DNA of 64,000 nt from Aplectana chamaeleonis (lineage: Eukaryota > Nematoda > Chromadorea > Rhabditida > Cosmocercidae), in assembly GCA_029168955.1 (NCBI GenBank), contig JAPDOI010000065.1, positions 186,001-250,000 on the forward strand. Direction: 5' to 3'. A program made the position numbers and the translations under genes. The notes under the pieces are model-generated. The model saw only the letters and a program-made list of their open reading frames with translations. It made no database searches and was not told the origin of the DNA. How positions within the stretch are numbered: position 1 is the stretch's first letter; the number at the start of each line of letters is the position of its first letter. Positions 45,577 to 57,596 of this stretch are shown here, one piece after another.

Positions 45577-45580
45577 TTAA

Positions 45581-45904
45581 GTGCGCCAGAAGAGGGCTAC
45601 CGTAATCTTAGGAATAATGTTATTCGGCTCTCGTAAACAAATTGGATGATACAAAATTGACCAAGGGTAAAGTATAAAAGAAGTGAAGAGCAGTGTGTCT
45701 TGATTCACACACCGTCCTGCTCCAGAGGTCAGCAGTTGAGGATCTGCATGGACTACAAAGCAGGAAAACATCACCACCTGTAGGGAAGATGAAGCGAATT
45801 CGGAGTCAGAACTTAGAAAATTTTAGAGCTAACTCGAGTGAGATTACGGTAGCCCTGTTCTGGCGTACTTAACTATCGTTCTTGTAGATTCGGATGCCTG
45901 GCTT
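45581..45904. repeat. Left flank of satellite 4, copy A
   Basis: Matches 55166-55494 at high identity with small indels. It includes GTGCGCCAGAAGAGG, GATGTTATTCGGCTCTC-like, CAGCAGTTGAGGATCTGC and GAATTCGGAGTCAGAACTTA. No recognisable gene. Confidence 0.9.
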
Positions 45905-48900
45905 GCATACGGTGTCCTGAGCATTAAACTGAGGTCCTGCACACTCCTACTAAGGTCCTGCACACATTCCTTGATGTCCTGCACACCCCTATTGGGGTCC
46001 TGCACACGTTCTATGATGTCCTGCACAATTTTACTAAGGTCCTACACACATTCCATGACGTCCTGCTAATCCCTACTGGGGTCCTGCGCACGCTTCATGA
46101 TGTCCTGCACACTCCTACTGATGTCCTGCACACATTCCATGAAGTCCTGCTCATCCTTACAGCGGTGTTGCACACGTTTCATGATGTCCTGCACACTCCT
46201 ACTAAGGTCCTGCACACATTCTACGACGTCCTGCACACCCCTACTGGGGTCCTGCACAGGTCCCATGATGTCCTGCACACTCCTACTGAGGTTCTGCACA
46301 CATTCTACGACGTCCTGCACACCCCTACTGGGGTCCTGCACAGGTCCCATGATGTCCTGCAAACTCCTACTGAGGTTCTGCACACATTCTACGACGTCCT
46401 GCACACCCCTACTGGGGTCCTGCACAGGTCCCATGATGTCCTGCACACTCCTACTGAGGTTCTGCACACATTCTACGACGTCCTGCACACTCCTACTGGG
46501 GTCCTGCACAGGTCCCATGATGTCCTGCACACTCCTACTGAGGTTCTGCACACATTCTACGACGTCCTGCACACCCCTACTGGGGTCCTGCACAGGTCCC
46601 ATGATGTCCTGCACACTCCTACTGAGGTTCTGCACACATTCTACGACGTCCTGCACACCCCTTCTGGGGTCCTGCACAGGTCCCATGATGTCCTGCACAC
46701 TCCTACTGAGGTTCTGCACACATTCTACGACGTCCTGCACACCCCTTCTGGGGTCCTGCACAGGTCCCATGATGTCCTGCACACTCCTACTAAGGTCCTG
46801 CACACTCCTACTGAGGTCCTGCACACATTCTACGACGTCCTGCACACCCCTACTGGGGTCCTGCACATGTCCCATGATGTTCTGCATACTCCTACTAAGG
46901 TCCTGCACACTCCCACTGAGGTTCTGCACACATTCTACGACGTCCTGCACACCCCTACTGGGGTCCTGCACAGGTCCCATGATGTCCTGCACACTCCTAC
47001 TAAGGTCTTGCACACGTTCCATAATGTCCTGCAGACTCCTACTGAGGTCCTGCACACCCCTACTGGGGTCCTGCACAGGTCCCATGATGTCCTGCACACT
47101 CCTACTAAGGTCCTGCACACTCCTACTGAGGTCCTGCACACATTCTACGACGTCCTGCACACCCCTACTGGGGTCCTGCATAGGTCCCATAATGTCCTGC
47201 ACACTCCTACTGAGGTCCTGCACACCCCTACTGGGGTCCTGCACAGGTCCCATGATGTCCTGCACACTCCTACTGGGGTCCTGCACAGGGCCCATGATGT
47301 CCTGCACACTCCTACTAAGGTCCTGCACACTCCTACTGAGGTCCTGCACACATTCTACGACGACCTGCACACTCCTACTGGAGTCCTGCACAGGCCCATG
47401 ATGTCCTGCACACTCCTACTGAGGTCCTGCACAGGTACCATAATGTCCTGCACACTCCTACTGAGGTCCTGCACACCCCTACTGGGGTCCCGCACAGGTC
47501 CTATGATGTCCTGCACACTCCTACTAAGGTCCTGCACACATTCTACGACGTCCTGCACACCCCTACTGGGGTGCTGCACACGTCCCATGATGTCCTGCCC
47601 ACTCCTACTAAGGTCTTGCACACGTCCCATGATGTCCTGCCCACTCCTACTACGGTCCTGCACACGTTCCATGATGTCCTGCACACTCCTACTGAGGTCT
47701 TCCACACGTTCCATGATGTCCTGCACACTCCTACTGAGGTCCTGCGCAGGTACAATGATGTCCTGCACACTCCTACTGAGGTCTTGCACAGGTCCCATGA
47801 TGTCCTGCACACTCCTACTAAGGTCTTGCACACGTTCCATGATGTCCTGCACACTCCTACTGAGGTCTTGCACACGTTCCATGATGTCCTGCCCACTCCT
47901 ACTGAGGTCCTGCACACATTCTACGACGTCCTGCACACCCCTACTGGGGTCCTGCACACGTTCCATGATGTCCTGCACACTCCTACTGAGGTCCTGCACA
48001 CATTCTACGACGTCCTGCACACCCCTACTGGGGTCCTGCACACGTTCCATGATGTCCTGCACACTCCTACTAAGGTACTGCACACGTTCGATGATGTCCT
48101 GCATACTCCTACTGAGACCCTGCACACCCCTACTGGGGTCCTGCACAGGTCCCATGATGTCTTGCACACTCCTACTAAGGTCTTGCACACGTTCCATAAT
48201 GTCCTGCAGACTCCTACTGAGGTCCTGCACACCCCTACTGGGGTCCTGCACAGGTCCCATGATGTCTTGCACACTCCTACTAAGGTCCTGCACACTCCTA
48301 CTGAGGTCCTGCACACATTCTACGACGTCCTGCACACCCCTACTGGGGTCCTGCACGGGTCCCATAATGTCCTGCACACTCCTACTGAGGTCCTGCACAC
48401 CCCTACTGGGGTCCTGCACAGGTCCCATGATGTCCTGCACACTCCTACTGGGGTCCTGCACAGGGCCCATGATGTCCTGCACACTCCTACTAAGGTCCTG
48501 CACACTCCTACTGAGGTCCTGCACACATTCTACGACGACCTGCACACCCCTACTGGAGTCCTGCACAGGCCCATGATGTCCTGCACACTCCTACTGAGGT
48601 GCTGCACAGGTACCATAATGTCCTGCACACTCCTACTAAGGTCCTGCACACATTCTACGACGTCCTGCACACCCCTACTGGGGTGCTGCACACGTCCCAT
48701 GATGTCCTGCCCACTCCTACTAAGGTCTTGCACACGTCCCATGATGTCCTGCCCACTCCTACTACGGTCCTGCACACTCCCACTGAGGTTATGCACACAT
48801 TCTACGACGTCCTGCACACCCCTACTGGGGTCCTGCACAGGTCCCATGATGTCCTGCACACTCCTACTAAGGTTTTGCACACGTTCCATAATGTCCTGCA

Positions 48901-51900
48901 GACTCCTACTGAGGTCCTGCACACCCCTACTGGGGTCCTGCACAGGTCCCATGATGTCTTGCACACTCCTACTAAGGTCCTGCACACTCCTACTGAGGTC
49001 CTGCACACATTCTACGACTTCCTGCACACCCCTACTGGGGTCCTGCACGGGTCCCATAATGTCCTGCACACTCCTACTGAGGTCCTGCACACCCATACTG
49101 GGGTCCTGCACAGGTCCCATGATGTCCTGCACACTCCTACTGGGGTCCTGCACAGGGCCCATGATGTCCTGCACACTCCTACTAAGGTCCTGCACACTCC
49201 TACTGAGGTCCTGCACACATTCTACGACGACCTGCACACCCCTACTGGAGTCCTGCACAGGCCCATGATGTCCTGCACACTCCTACTGAGGTCCTGCACA
49301 GGTACCATAATGTCCTGCACACTCCTACTGAGGTTCTGCACACATTCTACGACGTCCTGCACACCCCTACTGGGGTCCTGCACAGGTCCCATGATGTCCT
49401 GCAAACTCCTACTGAGGTTCTGCACACATTCTACGACGTCCTGCACACCCCTACTGGGGTCCTGCACAGGTCCCATGATGTCCTGCACACTCCTACTGAG
49501 GTTCTGCACACATTCTACGACGTCCTGCACACTCCTACTGGGGTCCTGCACAGGTCCCATGATGTCCTGCACACTCCTAGTGAGGTTCTGCACACATTCT
49601 ACGACGTCCTGCACACCCCTACTGGGGTCCTGCACAGGTCCCATGATCTCCTGCACACTCCTACTGAGCTTCTGCACAATATTCTACGACGTCCTGCACA
49701 CCCCTTCTGGGGTCCTGCACAGGTCCCATGATGTCCTGCACACTCCTACTGAGGTTCTGCACACATTCTACGACGTCCTGCACACCCCTTCTGGGGTCCT
49801 GCACAGGTCCCATGATGTCCTGCACACTCCTACTAAGGTCCTGCACACTCCTACTGAGGTCCTGCACACATTCTACGACGTCCTGCACACCCCTACTGGG
49901 GTCCTGCACATGTCCCATGATGTTCTGCATACTCCTACTAAGGTCCTGCGCACTCCCACTGAGGTTCTGCACACATTCTACGACGTCCTGCACACCCCTA
50001 CTGGGGTCCTGCACAGGTCCCATGATGTCCTGCACACTCCTACTAAGGTCTTGCACACGTTCCATAATGTCCTGCAGACTCCTACTGAGGTCCTGCACAC
50101 CCCTACTGGGGTCCTGCACAGGTCCCATGATGTCCTGCACACTCCTACTAAGGTCCTGCACACTCCTACTGAGGTCCTGCACACATTCTACGACGTCCTG
50201 CACACCCCTACTGGGGTCCTGCGCGGGTCCCATAATGTCCTGCACACCCCTACTGGGGTCCTGCACAGGTCCCATGATGTCCTGCACACTCCTACTGGGG
50301 TCCTGCACAGGGCCCATGATGTCCTGCACACTCCTACTAAGGTCCTGCACACTCCTACTGAGGTCCTGCACACATTCTACGACGACCTGCACACCCCTAC
50401 TGGAGTCCTGCACAGGCCCATGATGTCCTGCACACTCCTACTGAGGTCCTGCACAGGTACCATAATGTCCTGCACACTCCTACTGAGGTCCTGCACACCC
50501 CTACTGGGGTCCCGCACAGGTCCTATGATGTCCTGCACACTCCTACTAAGGTCCTGCACACATTCTACGACGTCCTGCACACCCCTACTGGAGTCCTGCA
50601 CAGGCCCATGATGTCCTGCACACTCCTACTGAGGTCCTGCACAGGTACCATAATGTCCTGCACACTCCTACTGAGGTCCTGCACACCCCTACTGGGGTCC
50701 CGCACAGGTCCTATGATGTCCTGCACACTCCTACTAAGGTCCTGCACACATTCTACGACGTCCTGCACACCCCTACTGGGGTGCTGCACACGTCCCATGA
50801 TGTCCTGCCCACTCCTACTAAGGTCCTGCACACGTCCCATGATGTCCTGCCCACTCCTACTACGGTCCTGCACACGTTCCATGATGTCCTGCACACTCCT
50901 ACTGAGGTCTTCCACACGTTCCATGATGTCCTGCACACTCCTACTGAGGTCCTGCGCAGGTACAATGATGTCCTGCACACTCCTACTGAGGTCTTGCACA
51001 GGTCCCATGATGTCCTGCACACTCCTACTAAGGTCTTGCACACGTTCCATGATGTCCTGCACACTCCTACTGAGGTCTTGCACACGTTCCATGATGTCCT
51101 GCCCACTCCTACTGAGGTCCTGCACACATTCTACGACGTCCTGCACACCCCTACTGGGGTCCTGCACACGTTCCATGATGTCCTGCACACTCCTACTGAG
51201 GTCCTGCACACATTCTACGACGTCCTGCACACCCCTACTGGGGTCCTGCACACGTTCCATGATGTCCTGCACACTCCTACTAAGGTCCTGCACACGTTCG
51301 ATGATGTCCTGCATACTCCTACTGAGGCCCTGCCCACTCCTAATACGGTCCTGCACAGGTCCCATGATGTCCTGCACACTCCTACTAAGGTCTTGCACAC
51401 GATCCATGATATCCTGCACACCCCTACTGAGGTCCTGCACACCCCTACTGGGGTCCTGCACAGGTCCCATGATGTCTTGCACACTCCTACTAAGGTCCTG
51501 CACACTCCTACTGAGGTCCTGCACACATTCTACGACGTCCTGCACACCCCTACTGGGGTCCTGCACAGGTCCCATAATGTCCTGCACACTCCTACTGAGG
51601 TCCTGCACACCCCTACTGGGGTCCTGCACAGGTCCCATGATGTCCTGCACACTCCTACTGGGGTCCTGCACACGGCCCATGATGTCCTGCACACTCCTAC
51701 TAAGGTCCTGCACCCCCCTACTGGCGTCCTGCACACATTCTACGACGACCTGCACACCCCTACTGGAGTCCTGCACAGGCCCATGATGTCCTGCACACTC
51801 CTACTGAGGTGCTGCACAGGTACCATAATGTCCTGCACACTCCTACTAAGGTCCTGCACACATTCTACGACGTCCTGCACACGCCTACTGGGGTGCTCCC

Positions 51901-53190
51901 CCCGGCCCATGATCTCCTGCCCACCCCTACTAAGGTCTTGCACACGTCCCATGATGTCCTGCCCACTCCTACTACGGTCCTGCACACTCCCACTGAGGTT
52001 ATGCACACATTCTACGACGTCCTGCACACCCCTACTGGGGTCCTGCACAGGTCCCATGATGTCCTGCACACTCCTACTAAGGTTTTGCACACGTTCCATA
52101 ATGTCCTGCAGACTCCTACTGAGGTCCTGCACACCCCTACTGGGGTCCTGCATAGGTCCCATGATGTCTTGCACACTCCTACTAAGGTCCTGCACACTCC
52201 TACTGAGGTCCTGCACACATTCTACGACTGCCTGCTCACCCCTACTGGGGTCCTGCACGGGTCCCATAATGTCCTGCACACTCCTACTGAGGTCCTGCAC
52301 ACCCCTACTGGGGTCCTGCACAGGTCCCATGATGTCCTGCACACTCCTACTGGGGTCCTGCACAGGGCCCATGATGTCCTGCACACTCCTACTAAGGTCC
52401 TGCACACTCCTACTGAGGTCCTGCACACATTCTACGACGACCTGCACACCCCTACTGGAGTCCTGCACAGGCCCATGATGTCCTGCACACTCCTACTGAG
52501 GTCCTGCACAGGTACCATAATGTCCTGCACACTCCTACTGAGGTCCTGCACACCCTACTGGGGTCCTGCACAGGTCCTATGATGTCCTGCACACTCCTAC
52601 TAAGGTCCTGCACACATTCTACGACGTCCTGCACACCCCTACTGGGGTGCTGCACACGTCCCATGATGTCCTGCCCACTCCTACTAAGGTCTTGCACACG
52701 TCCCATGATGTCCTGCCCACTCCTACTACGGTCCTGCACACGTTCCATGATGTCCTGCACACTCCTACTGAGGTCTTCCACACGTTCCATGATGTCCTGC
52801 ACACTCCTACTGAGGTCCTGCGCAGGTACAATGATGTCCTGCACACTCCTACTGAGGTCCTGCGCAGGTACAATGATGTCCTGCACACTCCTACTGAGGT
52901 CTTGCACAGGTCCCATGATGTCCTGCACACTCCTACTAAGGTCTTGCACACGTTCCATGATGTCCTGCACACTCCTACTGAGGTCTTGCACACGTTCCAT
53001 GATGTCCTTCCCACTCCTACTGAGGTCCTGCACACATTCTACGACGTCCTGCACACCCCTACTGGGGTCCTGCACACGTTCCATGATGTCCTGCACACTC
53101 CTACTAAGGTACTGCACACGTTCGATGATGTCCTGCATACTCCTACTGAGGCCCTGCCCACATTCTACGACGTCCTGCACACCCCTACTG
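45905..53190. repeat. Satellite 4: 42-bp (2 x 21) tandem array, copy A
   Basis: About 7.3 kb. The monomer is GTCCTGCACACTCCTACTGAG plus GTCCTGCACACGTTCCATGAT, two 21-bp halves that both start GTCCTGCACA. Common variants end TTCTACGAC, CCCCTACTGGG and AGGTCCCATGAT. Higher-order repeats are marked by a one-base deletion (CACAGGCCCATGATG) at about 47390, 48565, 49257, 50412, 50600, 51775 and 52467. Two blocks of 1175 bp and two of 692 bp recur in the same order. ORFs up to 803 codons (46165-48576, + strand) and 441 codons (- strand) are products of the period. Confidence 0.97.
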
Positions 53191-53380
53191 AGGTCTCACA
53201 TAGTCAACCGACACTTCAGCACATCCTGCGACGCCTTCTTATCGATGGTGCGCTTTGAACGAATACGCGCCGCGGTCAAGTACATCAACCCGCACAGCGT
53301 CCTCTTCCGAGCCGGACGTTCAAAGTACACCACCCTGGAGAGCAAGGTGTTTATATGGAGTCTAAGAAAACAATGACTGA
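53191..53380. repeat. Right flank of satellite 4, copy A
   Basis: Nearly identical to 56734-56911. The + strand frame running out of the array reads RHFSTSCDAFLSMVRFERIR then AAVKYINPHSVLFRAGRSKY before a stop. It is protein-like in composition but not a family I recognise. Confidence 0.9.
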
Positions 53381-54188
53381 TTTCTGAAAGTTGGGCTCCG
53401 CAGAAAAGGTCAAGGATTTGGCATTGCTCCTAAATGTTGTGAAATTGTTTTATTGGATTTGGCTCTCAACTTGATTTTTCAAATGTAGTGAAATTGTCGA
53501 ATTGATTTGGCTGTGATGATACTATATGCAGATAACATAATCATTAAATGTAGTGAAATTGTTGCAAACGGATTTGGCAGGAGCTCTATCAATTATCACA
53601 GTCAAATCACGCGTCAGAAGGGGTTTTCCTTGGAGCGCATATTGAATCGAATGAGAACAGGAATAAACCTAGCAGCAAAAACGTTTCTATACAATGCGAA
53701 CCGTGAAAGCGTTGAGGACACGAAGACATAGAGTCAGTAGCGAGTAAATTGCGTTAGATTTCGTTTTCATGATTTTTATCTCATCGGTGAGGGAAGGTCT
53801 GGTACCTTATTGTTAGTGGGAGCTACACTGAAAAGGCAGAATAGCATTCGGAAACCTTAATTTTAGCCCATAAGGCCACGTTTCGTTCAGCATTGTTGAC
53901 TGAGGATTATTTTTTTTTCTTTTTGTCTTCATTCGCTCGCCAGAGGACCTTCTGACGCGTGATTTGACTGTGATAATTGATAGAGCTCCTGCCAAATCCG
54001 TTTGCAACAATTTCACTACATTTAATGATTATGTTATCTGCATATAGTATCATCACAGCCAAATCAATTCGACAATTTCACTACATTTGAAAAATCAAGT
54101 TGAGAGCCAAATCCAATAAAACAATTTCACAACATTTAGGAGCAATGCCAAATCCTTGACCTTTTCTGCGGAGCCCAACTTTCAGAAA
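53381..54188. mobile_element. Foldback element with GTGAAAT/GATTTGGC motifs, copy B
   Basis: Counterpart of 43785-44589, with the same ends and arm motifs. Arm-to-arm identity is high, and differences from copy A occur in both arms together (for example CTGTGATGATACTATATGC and its complement), consistent with arm homogenisation. Confidence 0.88.
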
Positions 54189-54417
54189 TTTCACAACTTT
54201 TTACAAGGGTTTCCCTTCTACAATATCGTCAAGCTCTAAAAGGCAAGTTGTTTTTCTTCAAGACATAGTGGTAGAAATGAAGAAACAGCTGCTAGGATTG
54301 CAAGATAATAGTTGCAACGCGGCTTCCTACAGACAAGATACAAGGCATATACTTTTTGAATTTAAAAGTCGAGAAAATGAAGAAATGAGTTTTAAAATGA
54401 CCCAATTGTACAGGGTT

Positions 54418-54628
54418 GGGGCACAATCGTAGACGGGGGAGAGGGGGCACCCACCATTCAAGACAGAAGTGAAATGAACCACCGATTGGTAAGGCAACCA
54501 GTCGGAGTATTTTCATGACGTTTCTATAAAAACAATGATTAATAGCAGTATCAGACATCTTTTATCAGAATTTTTCATCATTTCTATGAGTGAATCTTGG
54601 GTGGCCTCACCCCGTCTAGGATAGACCC
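54418..54628. mobile_element. G-rich-ended MITE, copy 4
   Basis: Counterpart of 44827-45034. Flanks AGGGTTGG and AGGGTCAG could be a decayed 8-bp duplication. Confidence 0.78.
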
Positions 54629-54724
54629 AGGGTCAGTCGCTCTAGCCAAACTTCACCGGTTCTTGCTGACGTGGCTCGTCTGCGCCGGCCCATATGTCCG
54701 ATTCGGAACAAGAACGAGAGTTAA

Positions 54725-55153
54725 AGACATCGTACGCGCAGAAAACCGTATATTATTTTTTCATGTTTTTGGGTAGCTTGGCCTCTCTAGTGAACGAAAA
54801 TGCTGAAGGGGCCCATGAAAAACCTTCATTCTTCTTTCAACTCCCTTCTTCATTAAAGAAAAGTCAATCGGAACATATTGTAAATACGAATTTGAATTTC
54901 GCGCCAAAATCATTTTAAGAGTTTTTTTGCATGTGGAGTTCGTGCCGTAACTATTTTTCCTGTTGTCTTACGGTCGCACCAACATTCTAGGAAAAAGTGC
55001 AAGATGACTGGTGAGAACTGGTGGCGGATATTAATCTTTGACGCCTTCCAACCTCATCGTCCAACATTTTTGACGCGCCAAAGTTTACCAGTGTGGTCTG
55101 CCGGGCTCAATCATAAAATTGAGCCTGAAAAATGGAAAATGATTTCCAGCGCA
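54725..55153. mobile_element. 429-bp insert specific to unit B
   Basis: Lies between AACGAGAGTTAA (54713-54724) and AACGATAGTTAA (55154-55165), which are single in the flanks of unit A. It is non-coding and of unknown type; weak inverted ends ATCGTACGCGC and GCGCAAACGAT. Confidence 0.6.
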
Positions 55154-55165
55154 AACGATAGTTAA

Positions 55166-55494
55166 GTGCGCCAGAAGAGGACCACCGTAATCCTAGGAAT
55201 GATGTTATTCGGCTCTCTTAAACAAATTTGATGATACCCAATTGATCAATGAAAAAGATAAAAGAAGTGAAGAGCGGTGTGTCACAGTCCTTCTCCAGAG
55301 TTCAGCAGTTGAGGATCTGCCTGGACTACAAAGCAGAAAAACAACACCACCGGTGGTGAAGATGTAGCGAATTCGGAGTCAGAACTTAGAAAATTTTAGA
55401 GCCAACTCGGTGAGATTACGATAGCCTTGTTCTGGCGCACTTGCCTATCGCTCTTGTTGATTCGGGGGCATGACTTGCATACGGTGTCCTGGAC
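55166..55494. repeat. Left flank of satellite 4, copy B
   Basis: Counterpart of 45581-45904 with scattered substitutions and small indels. Confidence 0.9.
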
Positions 55495-56733
55495 ATTAAA
55501 CGGAGGTCCTGCGCACGTCCTTTGATGTTCTGTACACTCCTACTAAGGTCCTGCACACGTTCCATGATGTCCTGCACTCTCCTACTGAGATCCTGCACAC
55601 ATTCTACGACGTCCTGCACACCCCTAATGGGATGCTGCACAGGTCCCATAATGTCCTGCACACTCCTACTGAGGTCCTGCACACATTCTACCACATCCTG
55701 CACACCCCTACTGGGGTCCTGCACACGTCCCATGATGTCCTGCCCACTTCTACTACGGTCCTGCACAGGTCTAATGATGTCCTGCACACTCCTACTGAGG
55801 TCCTGCACAGGTCCCATGATGTCCTGCACACTCCTACTAAGGTCTTGCACACGTTCCATGATGTCCTGCACACTCCTACCGAGGTCCTGCACAGGTCCCA
55901 TGATGTCCTGCACACTCCTACTAAGGTCTTGCACACGTTCCATGATGTCCTGCACACTCCTACTGAGGTCCTGCACACATTCCATGATGTCCTGCACACT
56001 CCTACTAAGGTCTTGCACACGTTCCATGATGTCCTGCACACTCCTACTAAGGTCTTGCACACGTTCCATGATGTCCTGCATACTCCTACTGAGGCCCTGC
56101 ACACAATCCACGACGTCCTGCACACCCCTACTGGGGTCCTGCACACGTCCCATGATGTCCTGCCCACTCCTACTGAGGTCCTGCGCAGGTACAATGATGT
56201 CCTGCACACTCCTACTGAGGTCCTGCGCAGGTACAATGATGTCCTGCACACTCCTACTGAGGTCCTGCACACGTTCCATGATGTCCTGCACACTCCTACT
56301 GAAGTCTTGCACACGTTCCATGATGTCCTGCACACTCCTACTGAGGTCCTGCGCAGGTACAATGATGTCCTGCACACTCCTACTGAGGTCCTGCGCAGGT
56401 ACAATGATGTCCTGCACACTCCTACTGAGGTCCTGCACAGGTCCCATGATGTCCTGCACGCTCCTACTAAGGTCTTGCACACGTTCCATGATGTCCTGCA
56501 CACTCCTACTGAGGTCTTGCACACGTTCCATGATGTCCTGCCCACTCCTACTGAGGTCCTGCACACATTCTACGACGTCCTGCACACCCCTACTGGGGTC
56601 CTGCACACGTTCCATGATGTCCTGCACACTCCTACTAAGGTCCTGCACACGTTCGATGATGTCCTGCAAACTCCTACTGAGGCCCTGCCCACATTCTACG
56701 ACGTCCTGCACACCCCTACTGAGGTCTCACATA
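55495..56733. repeat. Satellite 4 array, copy B
   Basis: About 1.24 kb, or roughly 29 monomers of the same 42-bp unit, including the TGCGCAGGTACAATGATG variant also abundant in copy A. ORFs of 461 (+) and 431 (-) codons are period artefacts. Confidence 0.96.
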
Positions 56734-56911
56734 GTCAACCGACACTTCAGCACATCCTGCGACGCCTTCTTATCGATGGTGCGCTTTGAACGAATACGCG
56801 CCGCCGTCAAGTACATCAACCCGCACAGCGTCCTCTTCCGAGCCGGACGTTCAAAGTACACCACCCTGGAGAAGCAAGGTGTTTATATGAGTCTAAGAAA
56901 ACAATGACTGA
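56734..56911. repeat. Right flank of satellite 4, copy B
   Basis: Near-identical to 53191-53380, with single-base differences (for example GCCGCCGTCAAG versus GCCGCGGTCAAG). Confidence 0.9.
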
Positions 56912-57108
56912 TAACGAAAAACCCACCATTTTCATAAACTATTCTTGAGAGGCCGGTTTCCGAGTTTCAAACGCCCGTTAGGGCCCAGAAGTCATTATGG
57001 TGAGTTCTGACAATTATTTTCGTCATTCCCGTGGCCGATTACCTCTAGTCACAAATTTTCGAGCGATTTGGTCCACGCCTTCCAAAAAATGGTTTTCGAC
57101 GGACGGAG

Positions 57109-57178
57109 GTGGAGGCGGAGGCGGAGGCGGAGGCGGAGGCGGAGGCGGAGGCGGAGGCGGAGGCGGAGGCGGTGGTGG
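57109..57178. repeat. (GGAGGC)n microsatellite
   Basis: About eleven GGAGGC units, ending GGTGGTGGAG. Poly-Gly, poly-Pro or poly-Arg frames across it are artefacts. Confidence 0.97.
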
Positions 57179-57596
57179 AGAACGTTTTTGCGTACTTTGA
57201 GAGGTCATAACTTTAGAAAGCGGGGACCAGTTGGGATGAAAAGTTGCAAACATATGTAATTTCTTGCAGCGCGTCGAATAGTGTACAGCTCATACCTCTG
57301 TTGACGGTATAAATAGGTGATCTCATTGTAGGGCATCCGCGCGGGAAGAGATCAAAGCCAAATCCTGGTGAGCGCTTCGCGCTCACCACAATTTATTTTT
57401 TTCTTCGTTTTCAATTCCTTTTTCCGGGTGAAGGTCATGATTCTATGACACCTGTCGCCAATTTATTATCGCACAATGGGATCGGCGCGAGACGGGTTAG
57501 AGTGAGCAAACGGTGGCACGCGATCGGGGTGGTCGCGCTTGCTGTTGTGGATACACAACCTTGTGAATGTATAGTTCACAGCAATGGAAGAAGGAG
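57179..57596. other. Nothing recognised
   Basis: No supported feature. Confidence 0.35.

Larger units (their letters stand above)
43785..53380. repeat. Segmental duplication unit A
   Basis: A 9.6-kb unit that starts TTTCTGAAAGTTGGGCTCCG and ends GAAAACAATGACTGA. It is followed directly by unit B with the same start and end. Order inside: foldback element, G-rich MITE, TTAA MITE, left flank, satellite 4 array, right flank. Confidence 0.85.
53381..56911. repeat. Segmental duplication unit B
   Basis: A 3.5-kb head-to-tail copy of unit A with a much shorter array, lacking the 446-bp MITE but carrying a different 429-bp insert. Confidence 0.85.

Noticed and set aside
46097..51786. ORFs of 390-800 codons on both strands (Cys/Leu/Ser-rich or His/Thr/Val-rich)
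   Set aside because: They are translations of the 42-bp satellite. Openness in several frames on both strands follows from a 14-codon period with no stop in the monomer.
57023..57259. Poly-Gly, poly-Pro and poly-Arg ORFs
   Set aside because: Translations of (GGAGGC)n.
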